A stretch of 64,000 nucleotides of DNA from Skermanella rosea (lineage in GTDB: Bacteria; Pseudomonadota; Alphaproteobacteria; Azospirillales; Azospirillaceae): the NCBI RefSeq assembly GCF_016806835.2, contig NZ_CP086111.1, positions 483,501-547,500 on the forward strand. Direction: 5' to 3'. Position numbers and translations under genes: made by a program. The notes under the pieces were generated by a model. The model was not told the DNA's origin, searched no databases, and saw only the letters and a program-made list of their open reading frames with translations. Shown here in pieces: positions 12,864 to 21,433 of the stretch (its first letter is position 1; every line of letters begins with the position of its first letter).

Positions 12864-13556
12864 ATGTCCGCTCTGCAATCCGTCGTCGTTCCGATCAACC
12901 GTGCCGGTTGGCCCTTCATCGCGCTGTTCGCAGCCGCCACGGCCGTCCTGGCCTTCGTCGCCCAGCCGCTCGGCTGGATCGGGGCGCTGCTGACCGCCTG
13001 GTGCGTCTATTTCTTCCGCGACCCCGACCGGGTCGTGCCGGCCCGCCCGGGATTGCTGGTCAGCCCGGCCGACGGGACGGTGCAGATGATCGTGCCGGCG
13101 GTCCCGCCGCCCGAGCTGGGCATGGGCCCCGAGCCGCGCCTGCGCATCAGCATCTTCCTGAACGTCTTCAACGTCCACGTCAACCGCACCCCGGCGGCCG
13201 GCACGGTCGAGGCGGCGGAGTACCGCAAGGGCCGCTTCCTCAACGCGGCGCTGGACAAGGCGAGCGAGGAGAACGAGCGGATGGCGATCCGGCTGCGGCT
13301 GGACGACGGGCGGGAGATCGCCTTCGTTCAGATCGCCGGGCTGGTGGCCCGGCGCATCATCTGCCACCTGAAGCCGGGGCAGGCGGTGGCCGCGGGCGAG
13401 CGCTACGGCCTGATCCGCTTCGGCAGCCGGACCGACGTCTACCTGCCCGACGGCGTCCATCCCCAGGTGATCGTCGGCCAGACCACGATAGGGGGAGAGA
13501 CCGTGATCGCCGACCTGAACTCGACCGAGCCGGCACGGCTGGGGGAGGTGCGCTGA
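12864..13556 (+). CDS. psd: Phosphatidylserine decarboxylase proenzyme
   Basis: Makes phosphatidylethanolamine from phosphatidylserine at the inner membrane. From ATG 12864 it is 230 residues, the short Psd type common in alphaproteobacteria. It has an N-terminal membrane segment ([20 protein letters not shown]), conserved NVFNVHVNR in the middle, and the self-cleavage site FGSRTD near residue 193, where Gly-Ser is cut to form the pyruvoyl cofactor. The frame is open far upstream, but similarity starts here. pssA begins 1 nt after the stop, so both steps from CDP-diacylglycerol to PE are encoded together. Confidence 0.94.
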   Translation: MSALQSVVVPINRAGWPFIALFAAATAVLAFVAQPLGWIGALLTAWCVYFFRDPDRVVPARPGLLVSPADGTVQMIVPAVPPPELGMGPEPRLRISIFLNVFNVHVNRTPAAGTVEAAEYRKGRFLNAALDKASEENERMAIRLRLDDGREIAFVQIAGLVARRIICHLKPGQAVAAGERYGLIRFGSRTDVYLPDGVHPQVIVGQTTIGGETVIADLNSTEPARLGEVR

Positions 13557-13557
13557 C

Positions 13558-14406
13558 ATGACCGCCCGTCCCGAACGCGCCCGCCGCCGCAACCGTCCGC
13601 CCCGCCTGCGCGGCCTGTCGATCAACCGGCTGCTGCCCAACATGCTGACCATGCTGGCGCTGTGCGCCGGCGTCACCGCCATGCGCTTCGCGATCCAGGG
13701 GAGGTTCGAGGCGGCCGTGGTGTCGGTCATGATCGCCGCCGTGTTCGACGCCCTGGACGGCAGGATCGCCCGGCTGCTGAACGGCCAGAGCCGGTTCGGC
13801 GAGGAGCTGGACAGCCTGTCCGACGTCGTCAGCTTCGGCGTTGCGCCGGCCATCACCCTGTACCTGTGGGTCCTGGCGGGAGCCGGCACGCCGGGCTGGA
13901 TCGCGGTGCTGGCCTTCAGCGTCTGCGCCGCGCTGCGGCTCGCCCGGTTCAACAGCAAGCTGGGCGACTCGGACCTGCCGCCCTACGCCTACAACTACTT
14001 CACCGGGGTCCCGGCGCCGGCCGCCGCGGGGCTGGTGCTGCTGCCGCTGGTGATCTCGTTCGAGGCCGGCACCACCGTGTTCGGCCACCCCCTGTTCGTG
14101 GGCGTGTGGGCCGCCGCCATCGCCCTGCTGATGGTGAGCCAGTGGCCGACCTTCTCGTTCAAGGGGATCCGGGTCCCGCAGAAATACGTGATCCCGCTGC
14201 TGGCCGCGGTCGGGCTGCTGGCCGCGATGCTGGTCAGCACGCCCTGGCTGACCCTGGCCCTGATCGGCCTGGCCTATCTGGCCAGCCTGCCGTTCAGCCT
14301 GCGGCAGTACCGCCGGCTGCGCCGGGAGGCCGAGCGCCTGCACGGGGCGGCGCACCAGGACCCGGAGGACGAAGGGGAAGCCGCCGGCGAGCGGCCGGCG
14401 GACTGA
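13558..14406 (+). CDS. pssA: CDP-diacylglycerol--serine O-phosphatidyltransferase
   Basis: Condenses CDP-diacylglycerol with serine to give phosphatidylserine, the substrate of the psd product encoded directly upstream. A 282-residue multi-pass membrane protein. The CDP-alcohol phosphotransferase signature DxxDGxxARxxxxxxxxGxxxDxxxD is complete (DALDGRIARL...FGEELDSLSD, about residues 63-87). Several hydrophobic helices follow, and the tail is charged. Confidence 0.94.
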   Translation: MTARPERARRRNRPPRLRGLSINRLLPNMLTMLALCAGVTAMRFAIQGRFEAAVVSVMIAAVFDALDGRIARLLNGQSRFGEELDSLSDVVSFGVAPAITLYLWVLAGAGTPGWIAVLAFSVCAALRLARFNSKLGDSDLPPYAYNYFTGVPAPAAAGLVLLPLVISFEAGTTVFGHPLFVGVWAAAIALLMVSQWPTFSFKGIRVPQKYVIPLLAAVGLLAAMLVSTPWLTLALIGLAYLASLPFSLRQYRRLRREAERLHGAAHQDPEDEGEAAGERPAD

Positions 14407-14416
14407 CCGGCCCGGG

Positions 14417-15022
14417 ATGCTCGACGCCCGCCTGCGCCGGCTGATCGACCCGCCGCTCGACCGCGCCGGCGCGGCCCTGGCCCGCCGCGGGGTTCCCGCC
14501 GACGCCGTGACGCTGGCGGGGTTCGCCGTGGGGGCGGCGTCCTTCCCGGCGCTGGCGGCGGGAGCCTACGGCTGGGCGCTGGCGCTGATCCTGCTGAACC
14601 GGGCGATGGACGGCCTGGACGGCGCGGTAGCCCGCCATGCCGGGGCCACCGACTTCGGCGGCTACCTGGATATCGTCTGCGACTTCCTGTTCTATTCGGG
14701 CGTGGTGTTCTTCTTCGCGGCGGGCCGTCCGGAGGACGCGCTGGCCGCCGCCTTCCTGGTGTTCAGCTTCGTCGGCACCGGCTCGTCGTTCCTGGCCTAC
14801 GCGATCCTGGCGGCCAAGCGGGGGATCACGACGGAGATCCGCGGCGCCAAGTCGCTCTATTATATCGGCGGCATCACCGAGGGGACCGAGACGATCGCGC
14901 TGTTCGCCGCGATGTGCCTGTTCCCCGACGCTTTCCCCTGGCTCGCCTGGGGCTTCGGCGCCCTGTGCTGGCTGACCACCGGGGCGAGGATCGCGGCGGC
15001 GGCCCGGACCTTCCGTCCCTGA
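14417..15022 (+). CDS. CDP-alcohol phosphatidyltransferase family protein
   Basis: A 201-residue integral membrane enzyme 10 nt after pssA. It carries a second complete copy of the family motif (DGLDGAVARHAGATDFGGYL followed by DIVCD). It therefore transfers a phosphatidyl group from a CDP-alcohol to an acceptor that cannot be read from sequence. Candidates are cardiolipin, phosphatidylcholine or phosphatidylinositol-type products; PgsA itself seems unlikely from the location beside psd-pssA. Not a duplicate of pssA, as the proteins are only similar around the motif. Confidence 0.88.
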   Translation: MLDARLRRLIDPPLDRAGAALARRGVPADAVTLAGFAVGAASFPALAAGAYGWALALILLNRAMDGLDGAVARHAGATDFGGYLDIVCDFLFYSGVVFFFAAGRPEDALAAAFLVFSFVGTGSSFLAYAILAAKRGITTEIRGAKSLYYIGGITEGTETIALFAAMCLFPDAFPWLAWGFGALCWLTTGARIAAAARTFRP

Positions 15023-15050
15023 CCGCCCAGCCCCCGAACAGCCCGCCCCC

Positions 15051-15320
15051 TCACCCGGCGACGCAGTTGTAGGCCGAGACCTTGCTGTCGCGGGACTCGT
15101 TCCGATAGCGCTCCACCACCGAGGCGGCGCGGCCCCACTGGCGGCAGAGGCCTTCGGCCTGGGCGTCGACCGCATCCTCGGGCCGCCCGTCCTCCGGATG
15201 GCTGATCGTGACGGCGGCCGGCAGCCGGACCGGCGGCTCGTCCGGCGTGCCGCAGCCCGCCAGGCCGGCGGCCGCGAGCAGCAGGAGCCCCGCGGGACCG
15301 AACGCCGTCAGGCTGCCCAC
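15051..15320 (-). CDS. Small predicted lipoprotein
   Basis: From GTG 15320 an 89-residue protein with a signal peptide (about residues 1-23) and a lipobox LAGC, then a short domain with two further cysteines (GLCRQWGRAASVVERYRNES and AYNCVAG). It starts 2 nt after the upstream gene's stop, whose last codons contain its GGGGG ribosome site, so the two are likely translationally coupled. No known family recognised; outer-membrane attachment is inferred from the lipobox. Confidence 0.65.
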   Translation of the reverse strand: MGSLTAFGPAGLLLLAAAGLAGCGTPDEPPVRLPAAVTISHPEDGRPEDAVDAQAEGLCRQWGRAASVVERYRNESRDSKVSAYNCVAG

Positions 15321-15322
15321 CG

Positions 15323-15565
15323 TCAGGCCCCCTCGCCGAAGGACTCGCCGGCGACCTCGACCAGATCGCCGCGCCGCTCCAGGGCGTCGACCACCGGCTG
15401 CCAGTCCTGCCCGGCGGGAAGGTCGAGCGTCACGGTGGTCAGGCCTTCCTCGCCGGAGTGGCTGCCGGTGCTCCGCGCCTCGCCGAACCGCTCGCCGATG
15501 TCGCGCAGGACGGAGCTTTCGAGCCCCTCGTTCCGCTCGCCCTCGTAGCTGTAGATGATCCTCAT
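15323..15565 (-). CDS. Hypothetical 80-residue protein
   Basis: A small acidic protein (MRIIYSYEGERNEGLESSVL..., ending EVAGESFGEGA) without signal peptide or membrane segment. The alternation of beta-like and helical stretches (LTTVTLDLPAG, WQPVVDALERRGDLV) suggests a small alpha/beta domain. Downstream it is coupled to the lipoprotein gene; 18 nt upstream is the cupin gene. Function unknown. Confidence 0.6.
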   Translation of the reverse strand: MRIIYSYEGERNEGLESSVLRDIGERFGEARSTGSHSGEEGLTTVTLDLPAGQDWQPVVDALERRGDLVEVAGESFGEGA

Positions 15566-15583
15566 CCGAACTCTCCCGGCCCG

Positions 15584-15925
15584 CTATTCGCGGCCATGGA
15601 CCTGCGCCGGGGGGCTGGTCGCCTCGACCGCGGTGAAGGGCTCCAGGATCTTGTAGGAATGCTTGGCGCCCTTCGGCACGGACCAGCTGTCGCCGGGCTC
15701 CAGCCTGACCATCTGGCCCTCGATGTGAAGCTCCGCGCTGCCGGAGATCACGTACCCGACCGTCTCGTAGTCCCGGGCGGAGGGCTCCTTGGCGTCGGCT
15801 TCGGAAGGCTGCTCGCCCTCCCAGAGGCGCATCGACAGGGTCTTGCCCGACGCCAGGTATTTCTGGCCCATCTCGCCCTTGGGCGAATCGGCGGAGTGGA
15901 CCTTCATCACGGTGGTGTCGGCCAT
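15584..15925 (-). CDS. Cupin domain protein
   Basis: From ATG 15925, preceded by GGGAGAG, a 113-residue single-domain cupin. Motif 1 is degenerate (YETVGYVISGSAELHIEG, lacking the HxH of metal-binding cupins) while motif 2 is recognisable (LEPGDSWSVPKGAKHSY). Without the full metal ligand set it may be a binding rather than catalytic cupin. It leads a three-gene minus-strand run with the 80-residue protein and the lipoprotein. Confidence 0.85.
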   Translation of the reverse strand: MADTTVMKVHSADSPKGEMGQKYLASGKTLSMRLWEGEQPSEADAKEPSARDYETVGYVISGSAELHIEGQMVRLEPGDSWSVPKGAKHSYKILEPFTAVEATSPPAQVHGRE

Positions 15926-16028
15926 GGTGCTCTCCCTTGCCTCGTTGCGTCCGATCGCGGCCGGCCCGCGGGGCCGGCGCTCCACCCCACAACATCGCCG
16001 GCAGGGCGAGGTTCCCCGGCCGCCCGGC

Positions 16029-16940
16029 TCATCCCACGGCGACCCGGTCGAAGTCGGCGGCGACGCGGACCCGGCCGAACCCGGCCCGCGCCTCCGCCTC
16101 CACCGCGCCGGCGGGATAGCGGGCCGACTGGTGGTTCAGCCACAGCTCGCCCACGCCGGCGTCGCGGGCCAGGCCGGTCGCCTGGCCGACGGTCAGGTGG
16201 CTCCGCGCCTCGGCCTTGTCCCGGTCGGCGTCCAGGAAAGTGGCCTCGATCACCAGCAGGTCGACGCCCCGGACATGCTCCAGTAGGCCGGCGGTGCTGC
16301 CGGCGTCGCCGACCACCGCGACCCGGCGGCCGCGCCGCTCGGGACCCGTCACTTGGCCCGGCTCGACGCGCCGCCCGTCCGGCAGGACGACCGCCTCGCC
16401 GCGGGCCAGCCGCCCCCGCGCCTCGCCGGCCGGCACCCCCAGCGCGTCCAGCCGGTCGGCGAGCAGGTGCCGGCGCGGGGTCTCCTCGAACAGGAAGCCG
16501 AAGCAGTCCGGCGCCACGTGGTGGACCGGGAAGGCGGTCACGGTCAGGTCGCGCGCGGCCAGCAGGGGGCCGGGCGACAGTTCCCGCCAGTCCAGCCCCA
16601 GTCGGGGCGGGCCGTCCGGCCAGACGACGTCCTCCAGCAGGCGCCGGGCGAGACGGAGCGGCGCGCGGCCGGCATGGATCGCCAGCCGCTCCGTGCTCCG
16701 CCACAGGTTCAGCGTCCCGGCCAGCCCGCCCAGCCCGAGCAGGTGGTCCAGGTGCCCGTGGGTCAGCAGGACGGTGTCGAGCCGGCGGAAGCCCAGCCCG
16801 CTCGCCATCAGCTGGCGCTGGGTGCCCTCGCCGCAGTCGATCAGGAAGCGCCGGCGGCCATGCTCCACCAGCAGGGAGGACAGGCCACGGCCGGCCGAGG
16901 GAACGCTGGCCGCGGTGCCCAGGAAGGTGATCTCGAACAT
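16029..16940 (-). CDS. Metallo-beta-lactamase-fold hydrolase, ribonuclease Z-like
   Basis: A 303-residue protein of the tRNase Z class, which removes tRNA 3' trailers. Visible motifs are the start ITFLGTAASVPSAGRGLSS, the metal-binding THGHLDHLLGLGGL near residue 60, a later VGDAG with the Asp ligand, and a C-terminal HLTVGQA with a His ligand. Length is typical for RNase Z (about 305). Because tRNAs in many alphaproteobacteria encode CCA, it could also serve as a general phosphodiesterase. Confidence 0.85.
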   Translation of the reverse strand: MFEITFLGTAASVPSAGRGLSSLLVEHGRRRFLIDCGEGTQRQLMASGLGFRRLDTVLLTHGHLDHLLGLGGLAGTLNLWRSTERLAIHAGRAPLRLARRLLEDVVWPDGPPRLGLDWRELSPGPLLAARDLTVTAFPVHHVAPDCFGFLFEETPRRHLLADRLDALGVPAGEARGRLARGEAVVLPDGRRVEPGQVTGPERRGRRVAVVGDAGSTAGLLEHVRGVDLLVIEATFLDADRDKAEARSHLTVGQATGLARDAGVGELWLNHQSARYPAGAVEAEARAGFGRVRVAADFDRVAVG

Positions 16941-17078
16941 GGCGCGGAGATTAGCATAACCGCACCCCTGGCCCGGCGCGCAGTTGCGCCCGCCGGGCCG
17001 CTACCCCACAATCACGCCTGCAATCTTGGGTGACTGAACGGTCGGGCTGCCACCGACCGAAGGGACGGGCGGCGTAGC

Positions 17079-19853
17079 GTGATTCATTCCTGGTGCGTAA
17101 TCCTGCTGGTCTGCGCCGTCTTCGGTATCGGCGGGTTCGGGTTCGTGCTGAGCACGGCCGGGGAGCCGGGGCCGTACGAGGGCGCCGGGCTGGCCGTCAC
17201 GCTGGCCGTGCCGCCGGTCCTGGCGGGCTTCCTGGCGTTCCGGACCGGGCTGGCCGCGATCGGCCGGCTGTTCGCCTCGCGGACCGACACCGAGCACGAG
17301 CAGATCGTCATCCGGATCCTGCTGGTCAGCCTGATCCTGGCCTATGTGCTGGTCCTGGTGCTGGTCGAGGGGGCCGCCGGCCACCTGGTCCGGTCGGTGC
17401 TGATCCTGCCCACCGTGTGCGCCGGGTCCTGGCTGCTGCTGGTCCACCTGATGCTGGAACCGGGGCCGTCGGTGCCGCGCCGGGTGGTCGGCAACCTGCT
17501 GGACATGTCGATGGTCAGCGCCTTCCTGCATGTCGGCGGGGCCATGGCGGCGCCCTGGTACCTGATCTATCTGTGGGTCACCTTCGGGAACGGCTTCCGC
17601 TACGGCCCCCGCTTCCTGATGTCGTCGGCGGTGCTGGGCGCCGCCGGGTTCGCCTGGGTGATCCACGTCACGCCGTTCTGGCTGGAGATCCCCCACGTCG
17701 CCTACGGCCTGCTGGCGGCGCTGCTGGTGCTGCCGGCCTACGTCGCCCGGCTGATCCGGCAGCTCACCGAGGCCAAGGTCCAGGCGGAGGCGGCCAACCG
17801 CGCCAAGGGCCGGTTCCTGGCGACGGTCAGCCACGAGCTGCGCACGCCGCTGACCGCGATCATCGGCATGGGCGACATGATGATGGGGACGAAGCTGGAC
17901 GGCGAGCAGCGCGAGATGGCGGCCACCGTCAACGCGTCGGCCAAGCAGCTGCTGTCGCTGATCACCGACGTGCTGGATTTCTCCCAGCTGGAGGAGGACA
18001 AGCTCACCATCGATTCCGGCCCCTTCGACCTGCACCGCGTGCTGCACGCCACGCGGCTGATGCTGCGCGGGCAGGCCAGGGCGAAGCGGCTGACCCTGCG
18101 GCTGGTGGTCGGCGCCGACGTGCCGCGGACGGTGGTCGGCGACGGCAGGCGGCTTCAGCAGGCGCTGACCAACCTGATGGCCAACGCCGTCAAGTTCACC
18201 GAGACCGGCGACGTGACCCTGTCGGTGCGCGTGACCCGGTCCGTCCACGAGCGGGCCGGGCACGGCGCGGTCCTGGAGTTCCGCGTCTCCGACACCGGCA
18301 TCGGCATCGCGCCGCAGCACCTGGACCGCATCTTCGACCGCTTCACCCAGGCGGAGGACGACATCAACCGGCGCTACGGCGGTACCGGCCTGGGGCTGGC
18401 GATCTCCCGCCAGCTGGTCGAGCTGATGGGCGGCACCATCGGCGTCGCCAGCGAGCTCCACCGCGGCAGCGAGTTCTGGATCACCCTGCCGTTCACCGTC
18501 CCGCACCCCGGCCGGGCCGCCGGCGCGGCGGCACCAATCGGCTGCCCGGTCGAACCGTTGCCGGTCGATTCGCTGCCGGTCGATCCGCTGCCGGTCACGG
18601 CCGGATCGCCGGACCGGGTCGCGGCGATCCGCTCGGCCCTGGAGGAGGAGAGGGCGCAAGGCAGGATGGCGGGCCCGGAAACGGACGGCATCGCCGACGC
18701 GGTGGACGCCGGGGCGCGGCTGTCCGCGGCGCTTCGGGACGACTCGGCGCTTCCCGTGCTGCTGATCGCGCGCGACGCGCTGGACGATCCGGCCACCGCG
18801 CTGGAGCCCTGGCTGGAAAGCGCCGACGGCATCGAGCGCGCCGTCGTGGTGCTGGTCGGCGCCACCCCGCTCGAGGCGACCCGGCGCGCCCGCGGCTGGC
18901 GGGCGGAACTGGTGCTGAGCTGTTCCGACGGGCCGGGGCAGGTCCGGCGCGCGCTGGACACGGCGCGGTCGCTGGCCGCGGCGGCCGCCGGCGCGTCCGG
19001 TGCCGGCGGCGGCGACCCGGCGCCGTCAGGGCGGCGCTGCCGCATCCTGGTCGCGGAGGACAACGCGATCAACCGGCGGGTGATCGAGAAGATCCTCCAG
19101 CGGGCGGGGCACGAGGCCGTCTTCGCCGCCGACGGGGACGAGGCGCTGGACCTGCTGGACCGCAGCCGGTTCGACATCGTCCTGATGGACATGAACATGC
19201 CGGCGGTCAGCGGCCTGGACGTCGCCCGGATGTACCGCTTCACCCATACCGACCGGCCGCACCTGCCGATCGTGGCGCTGACCGCGGAGGCGACCGAGGC
19301 GGCGCGGCGCCAGTGCGCGGAAGCCGGCATGGACGCTTTCCTGACCAAGCCGGTCGATCCCGGCGCGCTGTTCGCGACCATCGCCCGGCTGGTCGACGGC
19401 GGGACCCAGGCCGCCGCGCCGGTTCCGGTCTGGGCCGTTTCCGCCGCCGCGACCGGTCCCGCGGCCCTTCGGAGCGGGACGGAACCGGCGCCGGGACAAG
19501 CGCAGGGCCAGGACGAGCCGAGCATCGACACCGCGGCGCTGGACAAGCTGCGGTCGGTCGACGACGACCCGGCGTTCCTGGCCCAGATTGCCCGCGAGTT
19601 CCTGAGCGACGCCGAGGAACTGGTCGGCGAGCTGGAGCACGCCTGGGCGTCCGGCGACCTCCACGCCTTCAAGGACCATGCGCATTCCTTGCGCAGCAGC
19701 GCGTCCTATGTCGGCGCGGCACCCATGGTGCGCCTGCTGCTGTCCTGCCGCGACCTGTCGCGCGACGAGCTGGCCGAGGAGGGATACCGGCGGGTGAAGG
19801 ACATCCAGGCGGAGTTCGTCCGCGTGCGGGCGGCGCTTCGCGAGCTGGCGTGA
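17079..19853 (+). CDS. RpfC-type hybrid sensor histidine kinase (TM-HisKA-HATPase-REC-Hpt)
   Basis: A 924-residue membrane sensor. Residues 1-230 hold about six membrane helices. The stretch with LYLWVTFGNGFRYGPRFL-like residues (IYLWVTFGNGFRYGPRF) strongly resembles the input domain of Xanthomonas RpfC, the receptor of the diffusible signal factor. Next come HisKA (FLATVSHELRTPLTAIIGMG, about residue 247) and the ATP-binding domain (DTGIGIAP, GTGLGLAISRQL). A linker with 15-bp tandem repeats and a probably degenerate receiver region (about 540-650) follow, then a REC domain (ILVAEDNAINRRVIEKIL; acceptor Asp in VLMDMNMP), and a C-terminal Hpt (FKDHAHSLRSSASYVGA). A matching signal synthase is encoded at 58329-59294, but no RpfG is adjacent. 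Confidence 0.88.
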   Translation: MIHSWCVILLVCAVFGIGGFGFVLSTAGEPGPYEGAGLAVTLAVPPVLAGFLAFRTGLAAIGRLFASRTDTEHEQIVIRILLVSLILAYVLVLVLVEGAAGHLVRSVLILPTVCAGSWLLLVHLMLEPGPSVPRRVVGNLLDMSMVSAFLHVGGAMAAPWYLIYLWVTFGNGFRYGPRFLMSSAVLGAAGFAWVIHVTPFWLEIPHVAYGLLAALLVLPAYVARLIRQLTEAKVQAEAANRAKGRFLATVSHELRTPLTAIIGMGDMMMGTKLDGEQREMAATVNASAKQLLSLITDVLDFSQLEEDKLTIDSGPFDLHRVLHATRLMLRGQARAKRLTLRLVVGADVPRTVVGDGRRLQQALTNLMANAVKFTETGDVTLSVRVTRSVHERAGHGAVLEFRVSDTGIGIAPQHLDRIFDRFTQAEDDINRRYGGTGLGLAISRQLVELMGGTIGVASELHRGSEFWITLPFTVPHPGRAAGAAAPIGCPVEPLPVDSLPVDPLPVTAGSPDRVAAIRSALEEERAQGRMAGPETDGIADAVDAGARLSAALRDDSALPVLLIARDALDDPATALEPWLESADGIERAVVVLVGATPLEATRRARGWRAELVLSCSDGPGQVRRALDTARSLAAAAAGASGAGGGDPAPSGRRCRILVAEDNAINRRVIEKILQRAGHEAVFAADGDEALDLLDRSRFDIVLMDMNMPAVSGLDVARMYRFTHTDRPHLPIVALTAEATEAARRQCAEAGMDAFLTKPVDPGALFATIARLVDGGTQAAAPVPVWAVSAAATGPAALRSGTEPAPGQAQGQDEPSIDTAALDKLRSVDDDPAFLAQIAREFLSDAEELVGELEHAWASGDLHAFKDHAHSLRSSASYVGAAPMVRLLLSCRDLSRDELAEEGYRRVKDIQAEFVRVRAALRELA
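18548..18592 (+). repeat. Three 15-bp tandem repeats in the RpfC-like kinase gene
   Basis: Units GGTCGAACCGTTGCC, GGTCGATTCGCTGCC and GGTCGATCCGCTGCC lie head to tail at 18548-18592. They encode a Pro-Leu-Pro-Val-Asp style linker between the kinase and receiver parts and keep frame when copy number changes. Confidence 0.8.
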
Positions 19854-19873
19854 CGGCGGGACCGCCGCCGCCC

Positions 19874-20552
19874 TCAGGAAGATTTCTCCGCCAACCGGCT
19901 ATCCTGCGCCGCGAACTGCTCGGCACGGATGGCTCGCCAGACGTCGAGCGCGGCGAAGATTTCCGTGTACAGGTCGTCGTACGTCCAGAATCGGATCGGG
20001 CATGCGGCGATCGTCGTCTTTTCGCTTCGCCAATGCAGCCGTGAGCTGTCGGTCGGTCCCAGGAAGCTGCTTCGTCCGCAAACCGTCAGACAGGTCTCTG
20101 AAACATAGTCCGACCCGAACACATTCTTGTACAAGTTGCTGTGCTGATTGTCGTTCGTGGCCCACCTCCAATCGGAAACCTGGCTAAAGGCGTGCTGAAG
20201 CTCGCCCCCCCCAATCCCTGAGTTGGGCGGAGCCCTTTTTTCGACTGAAGATGCTGTTGGGTGATCCGCCGTCGAACTCGACCAGCACGAAATGCTTGGC
20301 TTTTGCCGACCCCACCACGAGGTCGCCTCGAAAGGCACCCTGAAGCATAAACTCGTGCTTATACCGGTCCGGCTGTCCCTTTCCAGCCGCGAGTTGTATC
20401 AACAAGCAAAGATCCTTGCGCGCCTTCAGTTCCGTGACGACCCTGTTCTCCGGAAACTCGGCATTCTGGTCGAGCCAAGCCTTGTATTCATCCAACTCTT
20501 TTTCTGCGCGGGCAAAATCAAGTCTCGTCTCGATCAAAAGCCTGTTCGGCAT
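19874..20552 (-). pseudogene. Shedu-like (SduA/DUF4263) nuclease gene, interrupted by a frameshift at a G8 tract
   Basis: Two overlapping minus-strand frames together give one protein. The first (from ATG 20552) reads through HEFMLQGAFRGDLVVGS and AKHFVLVEFDGGSPNSIF. The second continues with ELQHAFSQVSDWRWA and ends in SRLHWRSEKTTIAACPIRFW and a helical tail. This order (GDL, VEF, SPNSIF, Q-xx-DW, RWRSEK-like) is the pattern I know from Shedu anti-phage nucleases. The switch falls exactly at eight consecutive C on the plus strand (20205-20212); seven would restore one frame giving RDWGGELQHAFSQ. As read, translation ends after 122 residues. Either a decayed gene, a sequence error, or a phase-variable switch. 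Its start overlaps the DUF4258 gene by 35 nt. Confidence 0.65.
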
Positions 20553-20808
20553 GATTGGGAAATTCGCTCGTGCGCATCGCCGTAAGCACGGTTATCGAAG
20601 CGCCATCTCCTTGGGTCACGATACGAACATCACCCATGCGGAGAACCGTATGGCCGCTCTTGTCGTCCACCCGACTTACGGAACCCTCCGACAGGGCCTG
20701 CAGCACATCCGCCTCGCTGATGTTCCTCAGCCTTAAGGCGTGAAGCGCATTGCTGGTGAAGCGGACTTCGCACTTCCGGTCACCCGGCTTTTGTGTTGCC
20801 TGCGCCAT
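20518..20808 (-). CDS. DUF4258-like small protein upstream of the Shedu-like gene
   Basis: From ATG 20808 a 96-residue protein; another ATG at 20838 would add ten residues, and neither has a clear ribosome site. The core (VRFTSNALHALRLRNISEAD, then VLQALSEGSVSRVDD and VLRMGDVRIVTQGDG) fits DUF4258, small proteins often found in toxin or phage-related loci. It overlaps the first 35 nt of the Shedu-like gene, which suggests coupled translation. Assignment is tentative. Confidence 0.5.
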   Translation of the reverse strand: MAQATQKPGDRKCEVRFTSNALHALRLRNISEADVLQALSEGSVSRVDDKSGHTVLRMGDVRIVTQGDGASITVLTAMRTSEFPNHAEQAFDRDET

Positions 20809-21106
20809 CGCCGATCCAGTCAAAAACCGTCTGCGCATGTTCTGCTTATCGGGACATTCGCTCGAAGGGGACGCCGCGATCATGCTCCATATGATCTCGG
20901 GGGCGGCAAGTTTGCAATGGATCAATGAACGGGCGCTTCGGCTTTGTCGGGGTCGCCCCGCTCTACCCATCCTTGCCGATAGGCAGAGGAAAAAAACTGG
21001 CCGGCCGCCACGGGTAGTCCGGCCGGCTACATCCGAGCTGTACTGTGACCCGCTGGACGATACCAGGATTCGCCCTGACGGCTTCCCGCTTCGCCATGCC
21101 AGCGTC

Positions 21107-21433
21107 ATGACGTTGAACCTGCTGGAGCGCCGCAACGGCTCTGTCCATGCGCGCGGCCGATTCGACACCATGATGGACTGGGAACGAGACGACCTGATCC
21201 TGAACATGGGCACGCTGCTGGGCCAGTGCGAACGCGACGTCCAGGAACGGATGATCTGGCACTTCTTCCTGGTCCATGACGATTATGGCCGCCGCGTCGG
21301 CGAAGTGCTCGGCATCACCGCCGACGACGTCTGCAACTTGCCGCCGCCGCCCAAGCAGGTGCTGATCGACGAGGACAAGCACCGGCTCCAGAACCTGGGC
21401 AACAACGGCGACAAGATCGACCCCACGGTGTGA
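21107..21433 (+). pseudogene. Remnant of a catalase gene (C-terminal catalase-related domain)
   Basis: A plus-strand frame ends at 21433 and its last 100 residues match the C-terminal immune-responsive domain of haem catalases: WERDDLILNMGTLLGQCERD, VQERMIWHFFLVHDDYG and RRVGEVLGITADDV. The frame continues to 20750 without catalase-like sequence, and the haem-binding core (about 400 residues) is absent. It is therefore a truncated remnant, left when the neighbouring island sequence replaced the 5' part. An internal ATG at 21107 exists, but a working product is unlikely. Confidence 0.5.

Noticed and set aside
18548..18592. 15-bp tandem repeats as iterons or a CRISPR-like array
   Set aside because: Only three units, inside a coding frame, encoding a Pro/Val/Asp linker. 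No CRISPR array or cas gene was seen anywhere in the window.
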